Of a stretch of 64,000 bases of DNA, positions 51,001 to 58,634 are shown piece after piece. Positions within the stretch are counted from its first letter, which is position 1. Each line of letters starts with the position of its first letter. The notes under the pieces are model-generated. The model did no database searches. It worked only from the letters and a program-made list of their open reading frames with translations, and was not told where the DNA came from. Origin of the DNA: Caldilineaceae bacterium (lineage in GTDB: Bacteria > Chloroflexota > Anaerolineae > Caldilineales > Caldilineaceae). The stretch lies in the NCBI GenBank assembly GCA_020634755.1, contig JACKBC010000005.1, positions 124,001-188,000 on the forward strand, in the 5' to 3' direction. The translations under genes and the position numbers were made by a program.

Positions 51001-52138
51001 CGCTATTGAGCAGCGACAGGTCAAAGTCGCGAGCGTAATTGGCAATGGTGAAATCCCAAAAGGTTAGATCAAAGCCGCGCCCGATGCGTTGGCGCAGCGT
51101 GGCGTCAACCGCATCCCAGCCAGTCAACTGTGTGGGGGGAAGGCTCTGTTCCAGCACCGCCTTTAGGAAATCGGCGCCCTCGCTGGTGGTGCCCGTGTAG
51201 AGCGCGCCCGCCTGCTCAACTAGATAGGTCCACCACAAAGCGGCATTGTACGATGTACCCAATAGCCCTTGTGCCTGCGCAATATCAAGCTGATTGTCGC
51301 CATCGCTATCAATTTGCACGGGCCAATTGGGCATTGTCAAGTAGAGGCCCGTCGCCGCAATAAAGTCTCCTTCTGGCGAATAATCAATATCCTCCCACAC
51401 GCGGTCGGGAATCATGCGCGCCTGCCCTTCGAAAAACCACTTGCCCGTAGTGGCGGTGATGCTGCCATAGGCATGTTGAATGGCGTGCCACATTTCATGG
51501 GTAAGGGTCTGGCGCGAATCAAAGGGCGGATTCCGCATATACTCGGCCAAAAGCTCGACGTGGCTATATTTGTATACGCCCACAAATTCGCCTTTGTTTG
51601 GCTCGTCGTTTGTATCACCGTGGATCCAAATGTCGCGCGACTGGTCCACCGGGTTCTCTTCAAAATGGGGCGCCAGCATGCCCCATGCGTCGTATGTACT
51701 CAATATGCCGGTCAGCATATTGACCAAACTTTCGGCTGACGTCCCATCACCGCCATCCCAATCCGGGTCTACAATGTCGGCGACCCCATTTCCGTTCATG
51801 TCCTGGGGCTGGTCGAAAATACCATCGCCATTTGTATCCTCTTCGGCAATGCATGTATTGGTCAAGTCAAAGCTAATGGGATTGCCATCATAATCCACTG
51901 TGTTAATCGCGTCGTCGCAATCGCACGTGGGGTCGTTGGGCGCACAGGTGGTTGTAAAGCGAATGCGATATAGGTCGCCGTTAAAGGGTACATCGGCGCT
52001 CTCGCCCAGAGCGGGAGGCGGCGTAACCTGGGCGTAGGCGATTCCGGCACTGGCCACAAGTATTAAGATGAGCGCCAGCAGCCACGCCGGACACATCAGC
52101 CGTACTTTTTGCATAAAGCTCGGATGGGGTACATTCAC
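48089..52138 (-). CDS. Exported protein with HExxH metallopeptidase-like and VWA domains
   Basis: 1349-aa protein with a signal peptide (LLALILILVASAGIAYA, cleavage near residue 36). Residues about 60-130 contain Asp/Asn-rich calcium-binding motifs (DTNGDGIFD, DMNGNGVAD). His214-Glu215-x-x-His218 in TLTHEMWHAIQH with Glu238 (WFFEGQA) fits a gluzincin zinc site. A von Willebrand A domain starts near 649 with MIDAS motif DRSGS at 656-660 and later TAAGDTAIGAAL. Thrombospondin-type-3-like repeats (DSDGDGLPD, DPDGDQLTN) lie near 1090-1140, and the C-terminus ends in YLPLLKR. The GTG start follows GAGGAG by seven bases. Probably a surface adhesin or protease. Confidence 0.8.
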   Translation of the reverse strand: MNVPHPSFMQKVRLMCPAWLLALILILVASAGIAYAQVTPPPALGESADVPFNGDLYRIRFTTTCAPNDPTCDCDDAINTVDYDGNPISFDLTNTCIAEEDTNGDGIFDQPQDMNGNGVADIVDPDWDGGDGTSAESLVNMLTGILSTYDAWGMLAPHFEENPVDQSRDIWIHGDTNDEPNKGEFVGVYKYSHVELLAEYMRNPPFDSRQTLTHEMWHAIQHAYGSITATTGKWFFEGQARMIPDRVWEDIDYSPEGDFIAATGLYLTMPNWPVQIDSDGDNQLDIAQAQGLLGTSYNAALWWTYLVEQAGALYTGTTSEGADFLKAVLEQSLPPTQLTGWDAVDATLRQRIGRGFDLTFWDFTIANYARDFDLSLLNSASLDGRDPQRVLRYRDEGPVGTALRYEPVIRETIAATDLLAGRTGLVAGVAPLVDNAAAMPPYGVNYYEGLLPTPAECPVAYWRVDSASEAPFMHSFLLLEDRDSNGIVELTGLSRHQGAIFGRAVVNRPEYHAIAGIITTGGETESYAWQMGCEDVAVSIVEPTDAFPAAVGDPTQPGRFLVWVEVKGTTSGSLVVELDPLESFGVQVGGVNAQVLQGDVVQNRYWLVVQAPTMASTANGQLFDLRVELQNTAANDVSAQSVLYESRPREQVLLLDRSGSMADEDKLIGAQSAARLFVDTTRQGDQLGIVSFNDTVSTDFNMRLIPDQDDAAGIRAAANLALNGLTAAGDTAIGAALSRGQSLLNSDPETIDNWLVLLSDGINTTGMAPLTVLNTVVAPADTKVHTIALGHSADHNLMRAIAAITCGGAFVDHCFHATDEVDGAPVQASAVQGVAQGAALNLGLADTYLRIAESMANHQRLWQGAGNGQDTASFQLEDVRGSDALLSVYWGCDQKPGAVKLTVPNGLKVIERSDVGHSVYYLPELTSGDYRIELGGDCEWRGVLSAYVTAGVEMHAFVDTLEAERKLYHPALLQVSLANANGPVAGANVSATVYRFDGAQEQILLRDDGVGPHDDEAGDGVYGYSYDRVNGVEQHNITFDIAASGQGFTRYQRLTYRPAHISRIDSDGDGLPDVWQARYNVAGATKDPDGDQLTNQQEMDLGTNPTLADSDRGGENDGSEVTSGHNPLDATDDVALDMADFWCESGQAEAILHFNSRADFERIRVWRVENASGAASLADFKAIGDFSPTDGQIVDTDVKNGENYLYMLQALTAGGKTAGGYTNQQLCQPAADPYPPQSYLSINAGARTTDKYLVQLYMAQTYEDGRPEIKSVKLSNTPNIHDAKWTPFSEEMAWKIEPDPDTGVATVYALFLDDAGNVSPDVYTDSIRFGKSGGTFGDEFTIYLPLLKR

Positions 52139-52157
52139 GGTGAATCTCCTCTGTAAG

Positions 52158-52208
52158 GCTATTCCAGAAAAACGATTGAACTGAGGACATTTATTTTTCT
52201 GGAATAGC
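52158..52208 (-). promoter_or_regulatory. 15-bp-stem hairpin in leader of VWA gene
   Basis: GCTATTCCAGAAAAA (52158-52172) is perfectly complementary to 52194-52208. On the minus strand it lies 20-70 bases before the GTG start, so it may be an attenuator or 5' stabiliser, or the terminator of the preceding C13 gene. Confidence 0.5.
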
Positions 52209-52341
52209 TTGAAAGTTTTCTGAATACTTTATTTCGTGGAAAAACCGAAAAGTATTGCCGTTCTTCTCAAATCGTATTTCGAAGGCCGCTTCAAATGCAA
52301 CGCACTCTCTGCTATCTCAATGGCCGTAGATTGTTCCCTAC

Positions 52342-52396
52342 TCACCAACAACCAATCACCAACAACCAATCACTAACCGCCAATCACCAACTACCT
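52342..52396. repeat. 14-bp tandem repeat abutting the C13 gene stop
   Basis: TCACCAACAACCAA is repeated twice exactly, followed by the degenerate units TCACTAACCGCCAA and TCACCAACTACC. The last unit overlaps the stop codon at 52391-52393. Confidence 0.75.
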
Positions 52397-55300
52397 TCTA
52401 ATCAGCGGCAAGTAAACATCATTCGACCCTAGCTGCACAGTCATGGACACCGGCCGGGCATGGGCGCCCTGATTGTCGTCGGCGTAAAAAACGACGCGAT
52501 AGACGCCCTTTTCATTAAAGCCGTCAAAGCGGGCGCCATACCAGTCGTTGCCCTGATCCAGCAGCACGGCGGTGGGCAGCGCCTCTTGCACCAGCTCTTC
52601 GCTTTCGGCAGGGGCGCTATAGGAGGGTGGATAGATGACCGCCCACACGCTGTCCACATCCACATCGTCGCGTACCTGGGCTCGCAGCACGCCGCGTCCC
52701 TGCTCATCCGGTTCAATCTGCTGCACTTCGGCAATAAAGGGCGGCCAGATCTCATCGGGGAAGGTGCCGGCAAAGGCAAAACCGCGCTGCGCCGCCACCG
52801 TTTGGGATGCATCGTCGGTGCCCACGCCGTCGCCGTCGCCATCGATCCACGGCTGCTGCTGTGGGTGGGCAATCTGCGCCGCAATCTGCGCGCTGCGGAA
52901 GCTGGTGTACAGGCTTTCCCCGCGGCGCAGGCTGTCCAGGAAATGGTCGGAAAAGATAGCGCCATCGTCGGACGCCCAGGCCAGATTCACGTCATCCGTA
53001 GACGCAATGACCACGCGGCCCGGCTTGCTAATGCTGCCGTCGCCGGCAATAAAGCTGCCCGATTCGCACGCTTCGTAGATCACGTTGATGTTGAGCGTGG
53101 GGCGCAGCGCTTCCAGCTTGTTGAGCCAGCCGTGCAGATCGGTGGGCGTAATCCATTCGCCGCGCAGCTTGTCCAGATAGAAAATGTCCTGGCCGCCGTG
53201 ATCCATGAGATAGAGCGTAAGCGATTGAGCGCTGGCCGCCTGCTCATCGGCCCATTGGGTAATGGCCGCTTCCAGATTGGCCGCCGTGGCCGAGGCGTCC
53301 ACCCCGGTGCGGCTCAAATCAGGCGCCAGATAGTAAATCTGGTCGTCGGTGGCGCCTTTGTCTTTAAAGAGCTGATAGACGGCATCGGTTACGTGATAGA
53401 TGTTGGGCTGCACCGGGTCATTGTTTTTGATCTGCCCTGCCACAATAATGAGCAGGCCCGGCGCTGCGCTGGCGCTGAGCTGGCGCACCGAAAGCTCATA
53501 GGCCACCGTGTCGCCCGCCCGCTCTGGATCGTGATTGGCAAATTTCATGTAGAGCGAGCCGGTGCTGGCCGCGGTGTAGTCCAGCCGCACGCCGGGGCTA
53601 AACTGAAAGTCCTGTGCTTCCAGCACCGTGCCGCCACAGGCCGCCACCAGTTCCAGCGCCACATCGGCCACCGAATTGTCGGGAATGTTCACTTCGATCA
53701 AATATTGCTCGCCGGACGTGGCGTCAAACTTGACCCAGTCGCTGTCGCCGGTCTGGTGGAAATTGCGGCGCTGCACAATGCCATCGGTGGCAATGGCGCG
53801 AGCGTCGCTGCATTGATCATCGCTTTCATACGCGTCGCCGCCCAGCGGTGGTGGCGTGGCTGTACTTGGCGTCCCCGTCGTCGTGGGGGTAGGTGCAGTG
53901 GGCGTAGATGTTGTGGATGTGGGCGATGTCTCCGGCGTCACCGAGGCGGCGGGGGTGGAAGGTGAAGGCGTGGCCGTGGCAACGGGCGCATCTACCGCCT
54001 GCGGGAAATATTCTGCCGCCCGCTGGGCATAGCGGAAAGCGACCAGCGCCCCACCTTCATCCTGGATGGGTTCAATCTGGCCGTTGTCGTTTAAATCTTC
54101 ACCGCGATAAATGCGGCCGGCCAGCCCGGCCATTTGCGCGCCAAAGGTCTGCGCCTCTGTGGCGTTAGCAGCGGCCAGCAGCCCTTGGCTGCTTTCGATC
54201 AACAGCGCCGCCCAATGGGGGTCGCCGCTGGCGCCATCGCCAATGTTGGTCAACGCGGTCTGAACTTGCGCCACGCGCGTGCGGATGTTGTCGCTGGCGT
54301 CACTGCTTTCGGCAGCTTGAGTCAGCGAGCTATCCATCTGTTGGCGATAGGCCAGCAGGCCGTAGCCATCGCCTGGGTTGGTGGGCAGCCCGTCATTGTC
54401 ATGGTCACCGTAGCGGGCATCGGCTTCACCATAGAGAATGTTGAGCACATGTTCGGCATGTTGGCGAGCACTGGTCAGGTTGCCGGCCTGGGCCGAATCG
54501 CGCGCAAAGCCGGCGTGGGCGGCCAAGATTTGGGCTTGCGTGGCCAGCCCAACGCCATAGCCGGTTTCGCCCGGCGTGCCTTGGGCGGTGTCCAGCGCCG
54601 TGCAGAGATAGCCTAGCGCCGTGGTTGGCAGCATATCTTCGGCAATTTTATAGCCCACGGTAATGCGGGCAGCGTTAAACGCACCGGCCAGGTTTCGTCC
54701 GCTGGTGCTCAACGTAGCGTCAAGCGCACCGTTGGCCCCATCTACCGCCCCGGCGAGAAAATAGCTGCCATCGTCGCCCGCCAGGTAGACCCAATACTGT
54801 TCACCGGCCTTAGCGGCTGGCAAACCGCTCATTTTTATGCGCAAGGCGTCATTGCTGACGCTGCTGCCGGAATCGATATAGCGCACGTAGCCGGCGCCAT
54901 CCGCCGTGAGATAATCAGCGGCGTATTGGGCGTAGCGCCAAGCGGTTTGGGCGCCGCCTTCACCCACAATGGGCTCGATTTCGCCGTTGTCGTTGAGCTC
55001 TTCGCCCTGATAGATGCGCATGGCCAGCCCGGCCATTTGGGCAGCCAGCGTCTGCGCAGTGGCCATATCGCTTTCAGCCAGCAGCGCCTGGGCTTTTTCA
55101 ATGAATAGATCGGCCCAAGCGCCATCGCCGTTGCCATTGCCAATGTTGCTGAGCGCGGTTTGCACTTCGGCCGCCCGCGTTTGGATGTTGAGCGTGGCGT
55201 CGCCGGCCTCGGCGGCAGACTGCATGGCATCATAGAGCTTTTGGCGATAAACCAGCAGGCCATAGCCGTCGCCCGGATTGGTGGCGACGCCATCGTTGTC

Positions 55301-55966
55301 CTGGTCGCCGTAGCGGGCATCGGCCTCGCCATAGAGAATGTTGAGCACATGTTCGGTGTGGCGTTTGGCGCCGGCTAAATTGTCCGCATTGGCCGCATCG
55401 CGGGCAAAACCGGCGTGATCGGCCAGCAGCTTGGCTTCCGTCTTCAGCCCGATGCCATAACCAAGATTGGCGGGCGGGCCGCTTGCCTCAGCCAGCGCCT
55501 GGCGCAGATAGGTCAGCGCGGCGGTAGGCAGCGTGCTGCTGAAGACGCTGCTCTCTTGCACAAAGGTCAACGTGTCGTAGCGGATCAGATTTTGCCCAGG
55601 GAAATCGCAATTTGTGTTGATGCCGCCATTGCTCACCGGCAGATTGCGACAGAGCAGGCCGGTGGCCGTTGCGCCTTTGAGCAGATAGGCATTGAGCTGA
55701 CGGTCTGCCGGCGGCGCCGACACATCGGTGAGTTCGATGGCCAATCTGTCCGTGGTAAAGGGCGGCGCATCGGGCGTGCTGTCTTGGGGTACGGCGCCGC
55801 CGGCCAGCGCCAATAGCGCCCGCGCGTGGAGGGTTGGCGTGGCTGCCTTGGGGTAAGCAACCAGCACAACGAGCGGCAGCACGAGGAGCGCGGCGAGGCT
55901 TAGCCAGAAGGCATTTTGGCGACGATAGGCATGACGAGCGGGGGGAGGATTCAGATTTGTATGCAT
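52391..55966 (-). CDS. Exported legumain-like (peptidase C13) protein with internal duplication
   Basis: 1191-aa protein. A basic start followed by FWLSLAALLVLPLVVLVA (residues 20-37) is a signal peptide or anchor. Residues about 150-355 and 450-655 are a tandem duplication with a period of exactly 300 (GYGIGL at 169, GYGVGL at 469; ILYGEADARYGD in both; DNDG and LNDNGEIEPI calcium-like motifs). A Thr/Pro/Ser-rich linker (661-708) and a PPC-like beta domain (710-830) precede a C13 peptidase domain: His923 in LMDHGGQD and Cys967 in VIYEACESGSF match the legumain/GPI-transamidase dyad. The C-terminus ends VYLPLIRR. First of three giant exported proteins. Confidence 0.82.
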   Translation of the reverse strand: MHTNLNPPPARHAYRRQNAFWLSLAALLVLPLVVLVAYPKAATPTLHARALLALAGGAVPQDSTPDAPPFTTDRLAIELTDVSAPPADRQLNAYLLKGATATGLLCRNLPVSNGGINTNCDFPGQNLIRYDTLTFVQESSVFSSTLPTAALTYLRQALAEASGPPANLGYGIGLKTEAKLLADHAGFARDAANADNLAGAKRHTEHVLNILYGEADARYGDQDNDGVATNPGDGYGLLVYRQKLYDAMQSAAEAGDATLNIQTRAAEVQTALSNIGNGNGDGAWADLFIEKAQALLAESDMATAQTLAAQMAGLAMRIYQGEELNDNGEIEPIVGEGGAQTAWRYAQYAADYLTADGAGYVRYIDSGSSVSNDALRIKMSGLPAAKAGEQYWVYLAGDDGSYFLAGAVDGANGALDATLSTSGRNLAGAFNAARITVGYKIAEDMLPTTALGYLCTALDTAQGTPGETGYGVGLATQAQILAAHAGFARDSAQAGNLTSARQHAEHVLNILYGEADARYGDHDNDGLPTNPGDGYGLLAYRQQMDSSLTQAAESSDASDNIRTRVAQVQTALTNIGDGASGDPHWAALLIESSQGLLAAANATEAQTFGAQMAGLAGRIYRGEDLNDNGQIEPIQDEGGALVAFRYAQRAAEYFPQAVDAPVATATPSPSTPAASVTPETSPTSTTSTPTAPTPTTTGTPSTATPPPLGGDAYESDDQCSDARAIATDGIVQRRNFHQTGDSDWVKFDATSGEQYLIEVNIPDNSVADVALELVAACGGTVLEAQDFQFSPGVRLDYTAASTGSLYMKFANHDPERAGDTVAYELSVRQLSASAAPGLLIIVAGQIKNNDPVQPNIYHVTDAVYQLFKDKGATDDQIYYLAPDLSRTGVDASATAANLEAAITQWADEQAASAQSLTLYLMDHGGQDIFYLDKLRGEWITPTDLHGWLNKLEALRPTLNINVIYEACESGSFIAGDGSISKPGRVVIASTDDVNLAWASDDGAIFSDHFLDSLRRGESLYTSFRSAQIAAQIAHPQQQPWIDGDGDGVGTDDASQTVAAQRGFAFAGTFPDEIWPPFIAEVQQIEPDEQGRGVLRAQVRDDVDVDSVWAVIYPPSYSAPAESEELVQEALPTAVLLDQGNDWYGARFDGFNEKGVYRVVFYADDNQGAHARPVSMTVQLGSNDVYLPLIRR

Positions 55967-56013
55967 GTTTCTTTTGATTCCTTCCAGGTATCTATCTTGA
56001 GTTATGTTTGTGG

Positions 56014-56373
56014 CTATGCGCCCGTGCGGATCATCAGCCAGACGGCGCCCATGAGGATAAAGAGACCGACCCCTTTATCCAGCATGTTCCAGTTAAAGAA
56101 GTTGCCGCTGGCAATGGCGACCCCGCTAATGGTGACGGCAAACCAGAAGATGGTCTGCACTTCCGGCGTAATGATGCCGGCATCTTGCAGATAGCGTACG
56201 GCGATCCAATAACAGGGAATGCTGAGGCTAAAGCCTAAGGCCGAGCGAACGGCTGCGCTCCAGCCAAACCCCGCTTTGGTCCAGATTTGGGTGGAGTGGA
56301 GAAAGCCCTGGGCGTCGGCAAAGCCAGCGGCCAGGGTTAAAATGATGACAATTGCGAGAGAAATCGGATTCAT
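56014..56373 (-). CDS. Small four-helix membrane protein, unknown function
   Basis: 119-aa hydrophobic protein with about four membrane segments: LAIVIILTLAAGFA, ALGFSLSIPCYWIAV, TIFWFAVTISGVAIA and GVGLFILMGAVWLMI. No motif recognised. It lies just upstream of the C13 gene on the same strand (48 bases), so it might be co-transcribed with the giant exported proteins and serve their localisation, but this is only positional inference. Confidence 0.65.
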   Translation of the reverse strand: MNPISLAIVIILTLAAGFADAQGFLHSTQIWTKAGFGWSAAVRSALGFSLSIPCYWIAVRYLQDAGIITPEVQTIFWFAVTISGVAIASGNFFNWNMLDKGVGLFILMGAVWLMIRTGA

Positions 56374-56404
56374 ATAAAGCCTTCTATAGGTTTATGACTT
56401 GTAT

Positions 56405-56506
56405 TGGCGGTTGTGCGGAGCACAGAGTCATCAAAGAATGTAAGGGCTTGTATGATGGCGGTTGTGCGGAGCACAGAGCCATCAAAGAACGTAAGGACTT
56501 ATACCT
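56405..56506. repeat. 51-bp tandem duplication
   Basis: TGGCGGTTGTGCGGAGCACA with the following 31 bases occurs twice in direct succession, at 56405 and 56456, with only a few substitutions. The length is a multiple of three, and a short plus-strand frame runs through both, but there is no other sign of coding. Confidence 0.8.
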
Positions 56507-56632
56507 GCTCAGGCGTTACGATCCGAGTGTTTGCAATGAATGGTTTTAATCTGTTGGCTGCGAAGCAGAGCAGAAACGCTTGAATGGGTGTATATTTTAG
56601 ATGGGGTTAGCGTAGCACGATTTGAGGGGGCG

Positions 56633-56662
56633 AATGCCTCTTGATTGACGCAAAATGCCTCA
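56633..56662. promoter_or_regulatory. Paired direct repeats, second site
   Basis: AATGCCTC occurs at 56633-56640 and 56654-56661, 21 bases apart, with AAAATGCCTCA for the second unit. The same unit and spacing are found upstream of the STAND gene (36145-36176). Confidence 0.5.
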
Positions 56663-56719
56663 TTGTGCTTGGCGGCGGGGCCGCGTGGGCCGGGTGAATC
56701 ACCTAGAGCGCCAATGAAG

Positions 56720-56753
56720 AAGCCGCCGCGCCCTCAGGGTACGGCGGCTTTTT
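56720..56753 (-). terminator. Hairpin downstream of glucokinase
   Basis: AAGCCGCCG (56720-56728) pairs with CGGCGGCTT (56742-56750), followed by TTT on the plus strand. It is 43 bases after the glk stop on the minus strand. The T-run favours the other strand, so its use for glk is uncertain. Confidence 0.5.
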
Positions 56754-56795
56754 GGCAAGCAAACACAATGCTGTTTACATCATACGCTGTTTATA

Positions 56796-57806
56796 TTATG
56801 CAGAAACAAAGCCATGATAGGCCGCGCCCAACAGCGCGGCTTTGGGGTTGAGAATGACGTGCACCGGCATTTCTCGCAGCACGGTAGATAGGCGTCCTTT
56901 GTTGAGAAATGCCTGCATAAAGGCCGGCTGCGCCAGTGCCGCCAAAATGCGTGGGGGGATGCCGCCGCCCAGGTAGACACCGCCGGTAGCCAGGACCTTG
57001 AGCGCCATGTTGCCTGCTTCGGAGCCGAGAATGCCCAGAAACAGCTCCAGCGTCTGTCGGCACAGCGATGAAGCGTCGTCGCGCAGCCCGTTGTTGATCA
57101 CAATGGGCGCCACATCGCCACTTTGGGCAATCTGGGCGGCAATGGCTGGGTCTTCGACTGCATCGCCCCGCTGCTTTACAAATTCATAAATATTGGGAAT
57201 GCCGGAACCGGAACAGACGCGCTCCCAGCTGACGTGGGCGGACCCATGGGCGCCAAGCTTCTTCTGCAAAAAGAGCAGCAGTTCGGTCTCATCGGCGTTA
57301 TTCGGGCCAAAATCCACGTGGCCGCCTTCGGATGGATAGGCCTGGTAGCGCTCACCGTTGTGAATCAGATACGCTTCGCCCAGACCGGTGCCCGGCGCCA
57401 CCACGGCAATGGGCCCATTTTCTACGGCCTGGCCTTGATTGATCGTGTGCAGATCCGATGGGGGCAGCGCGGGAACCGCGCTGGCAATGGCCACCAGGTC
57501 ATTGATCAAGGTCACCCGCGGCAGAGAGAGTTCTTGCGCCAACTTCTGTTCATCCATGCGCCACGGCAAATTGGTAATGGTGGCGCGCCCGTTTACCACC
57601 GGGCCGGCTACGCCAAATGTGCCACCGACCAGATCGACCCCAATACTCTGTTGCTGTACCAGAAAGGTGCGCACTATGGCTTCCAGATTGGGGTACGCCG
57701 CGCTGGGAAATGTGGCCTCCGCCAGCGGCGAGGCCGGGCCGCTATCTTGATCATAAATGGCGAGTACGGTTTTGGTGCCGCCAATATCGCCGGCTATAAA
57801 TTTCAT
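56796..57806 (-). CDS. glk: Glucokinase
   Basis: Glucose-6-phosphate-forming kinase of the Glk (PF02685) type, 336 aa. The N-terminal phosphate loop is GDIGGTKTVLAIYD. TINLPWRMDEQKL-like (ITNLPWRMD), LINDLVAIASAVP, APGTGLGEAYLI and SEGGHVDFGPNN are the sugar- and ATP-binding motifs, and GGVYLGGGIPPRI the adenosine site. Monocistronic by appearance. It would feed glucose released or imported by the other carbohydrate genes into glycolysis. Confidence 0.95.
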   Translation of the reverse strand: MKFIAGDIGGTKTVLAIYDQDSGPASPLAEATFPSAAYPNLEAIVRTFLVQQQSIGVDLVGGTFGVAGPVVNGRATITNLPWRMDEQKLAQELSLPRVTLINDLVAIASAVPALPPSDLHTINQGQAVENGPIAVVAPGTGLGEAYLIHNGERYQAYPSEGGHVDFGPNNADETELLLFLQKKLGAHGSAHVSWERVCSGSGIPNIYEFVKQRGDAVEDPAIAAQIAQSGDVAPIVINNGLRDDASSLCRQTLELFLGILGSEAGNMALKVLATGGVYLGGGIPPRILAALAQPAFMQAFLNKGRLSTVLREMPVHVILNPKAALLGAAYHGFVSA

Positions 57807-57871
57807 GTGTAATCCATTCTGATTTTGAGCTGTTAAATGGCAGGAATGTGTTTAGAATGAACAAACGTAGT

Positions 57872-58258
57872 TTACACCCATCCCTTTAACTGGATAATTT
57901 CGATAAGCACATCGCCAAGCGCAGGTGAAAGTGCTTCTGATATTGTTCCCAATACTGTATGTTTATGTTCTCGAAATGCGAGGGCCGGCTTGTGGCGTGC
58001 ATTATCATATCGAAAAACCAGAGTTTCATCTGCTTCCTGATAATGGTAACTGTACGAAAGTTTTTCAACAATCCCTGGTGCAGCATCTACAAATTCTTTG
58101 AAATGTAAGCTGGAAAAATCCTCAAAGATCACTGAACCGGTAAGGTATCCTTGGTTGCCAGGCCTGATATCGAAAGTGACGCTTGCGTCTAGTATGAAAT
58201 GAGCTGCCGCAAACTGCTCAATCGTTTCGTTGATCTCGGCGAAGTATATTGGGATCAC
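57872..58258 (-). CDS. TumE-like (DUF6516) toxin, second pair
   Basis: 128-aa protein resembling the toxin at 39920-40303 in layout: an N-terminal helix (INETIEQFAAAHFI), a central sheet (TGSVIFEDFSSLHFKEFV), then YSYHYQEADETLVFRYDNARHKPAL with the family Tyr-Arg/Asp-Asn-Ala-x-His cluster and FREHKHTV. It starts with GTG at 58258, 41 bases inside the preceding gene, so translation is strongly coupled. A downstream ATG is possible but would remove the first helix. Confidence 0.7.
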   Translation of the reverse strand: MIPIYFAEINETIEQFAAAHFILDASVTFDIRPGNQGYLTGSVIFEDFSSLHFKEFVDAAPGIVEKLSYSYHYQEADETLVFRYDNARHKPALAFREHKHTVLGTISEALSPALGDVLIEIIQLKGWV

Positions 58259-58553
58259 CGTAATTGATCTCCTTCAATCGGCTTAGCTTATCCTGCAAAC
58301 GTAGCGTTAGCTTATATTCGCCTGCCCAGTGAACATACTCATCGTCGCGGCCATCCAGCTCTTCTGCGCTCATTTCCTCGATAAAGAACTTCGACGTTAC
58401 CCCATATTTCTTTTCGAATGGCTCAATACGTTTGTGCGCTACTCCCAGAGCAAGTTCTAACCGGTTGATTTCACTCTCGATTGCTGAGCGAATCAACTGC
58501 TGTATTACGTTTTGTTCCTCGGTAGACTCAATGTAAACAGTAGTCATGGGCAC
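58218..58553 (-). CDS. Antitoxin-like partner, second TumE-type pair
   Basis: 111-aa acidic helical protein. LALGVAHKRIEPFEKKYGVTSKFFIEEMSAEELDGRDDEYVHW parallels the FEQRFGMISAAFYEKYQAG...W segment of the first pair. The 41-base overlap with the toxin-like gene is larger than the four-base overlap in the first pair. A purine-rich GGAGG precedes the start (GGGGAGGTGCCC on the minus strand). Confidence 0.66.
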   Translation of the reverse strand: MPMTTVYIESTEEQNVIQQLIRSAIESEINRLELALGVAHKRIEPFEKKYGVTSKFFIEEMSAEELDGRDDEYVHWAGEYKLTLRLQDKLSRLKEINYGDPNILRRDQRND

Positions 58554-58634
58554 CTCCCCAACTTTCTATAAAACTTGGCTCAACGGCCTACATTTTAGAA
58601 TATCGCCGTCTAATAATCAATCTGGTAATCAGTA

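Larger units (their letters stand above)
56374..56795. other. Intergenic region with a tandem duplication and paired repeats
   Basis: No gene is supported. It contains a 51-bp tandem duplication (56405-56506), the AATGCCTC pair (56633-56662) and a hairpin downstream of glucokinase (56720-56753). Confidence 0.6.
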
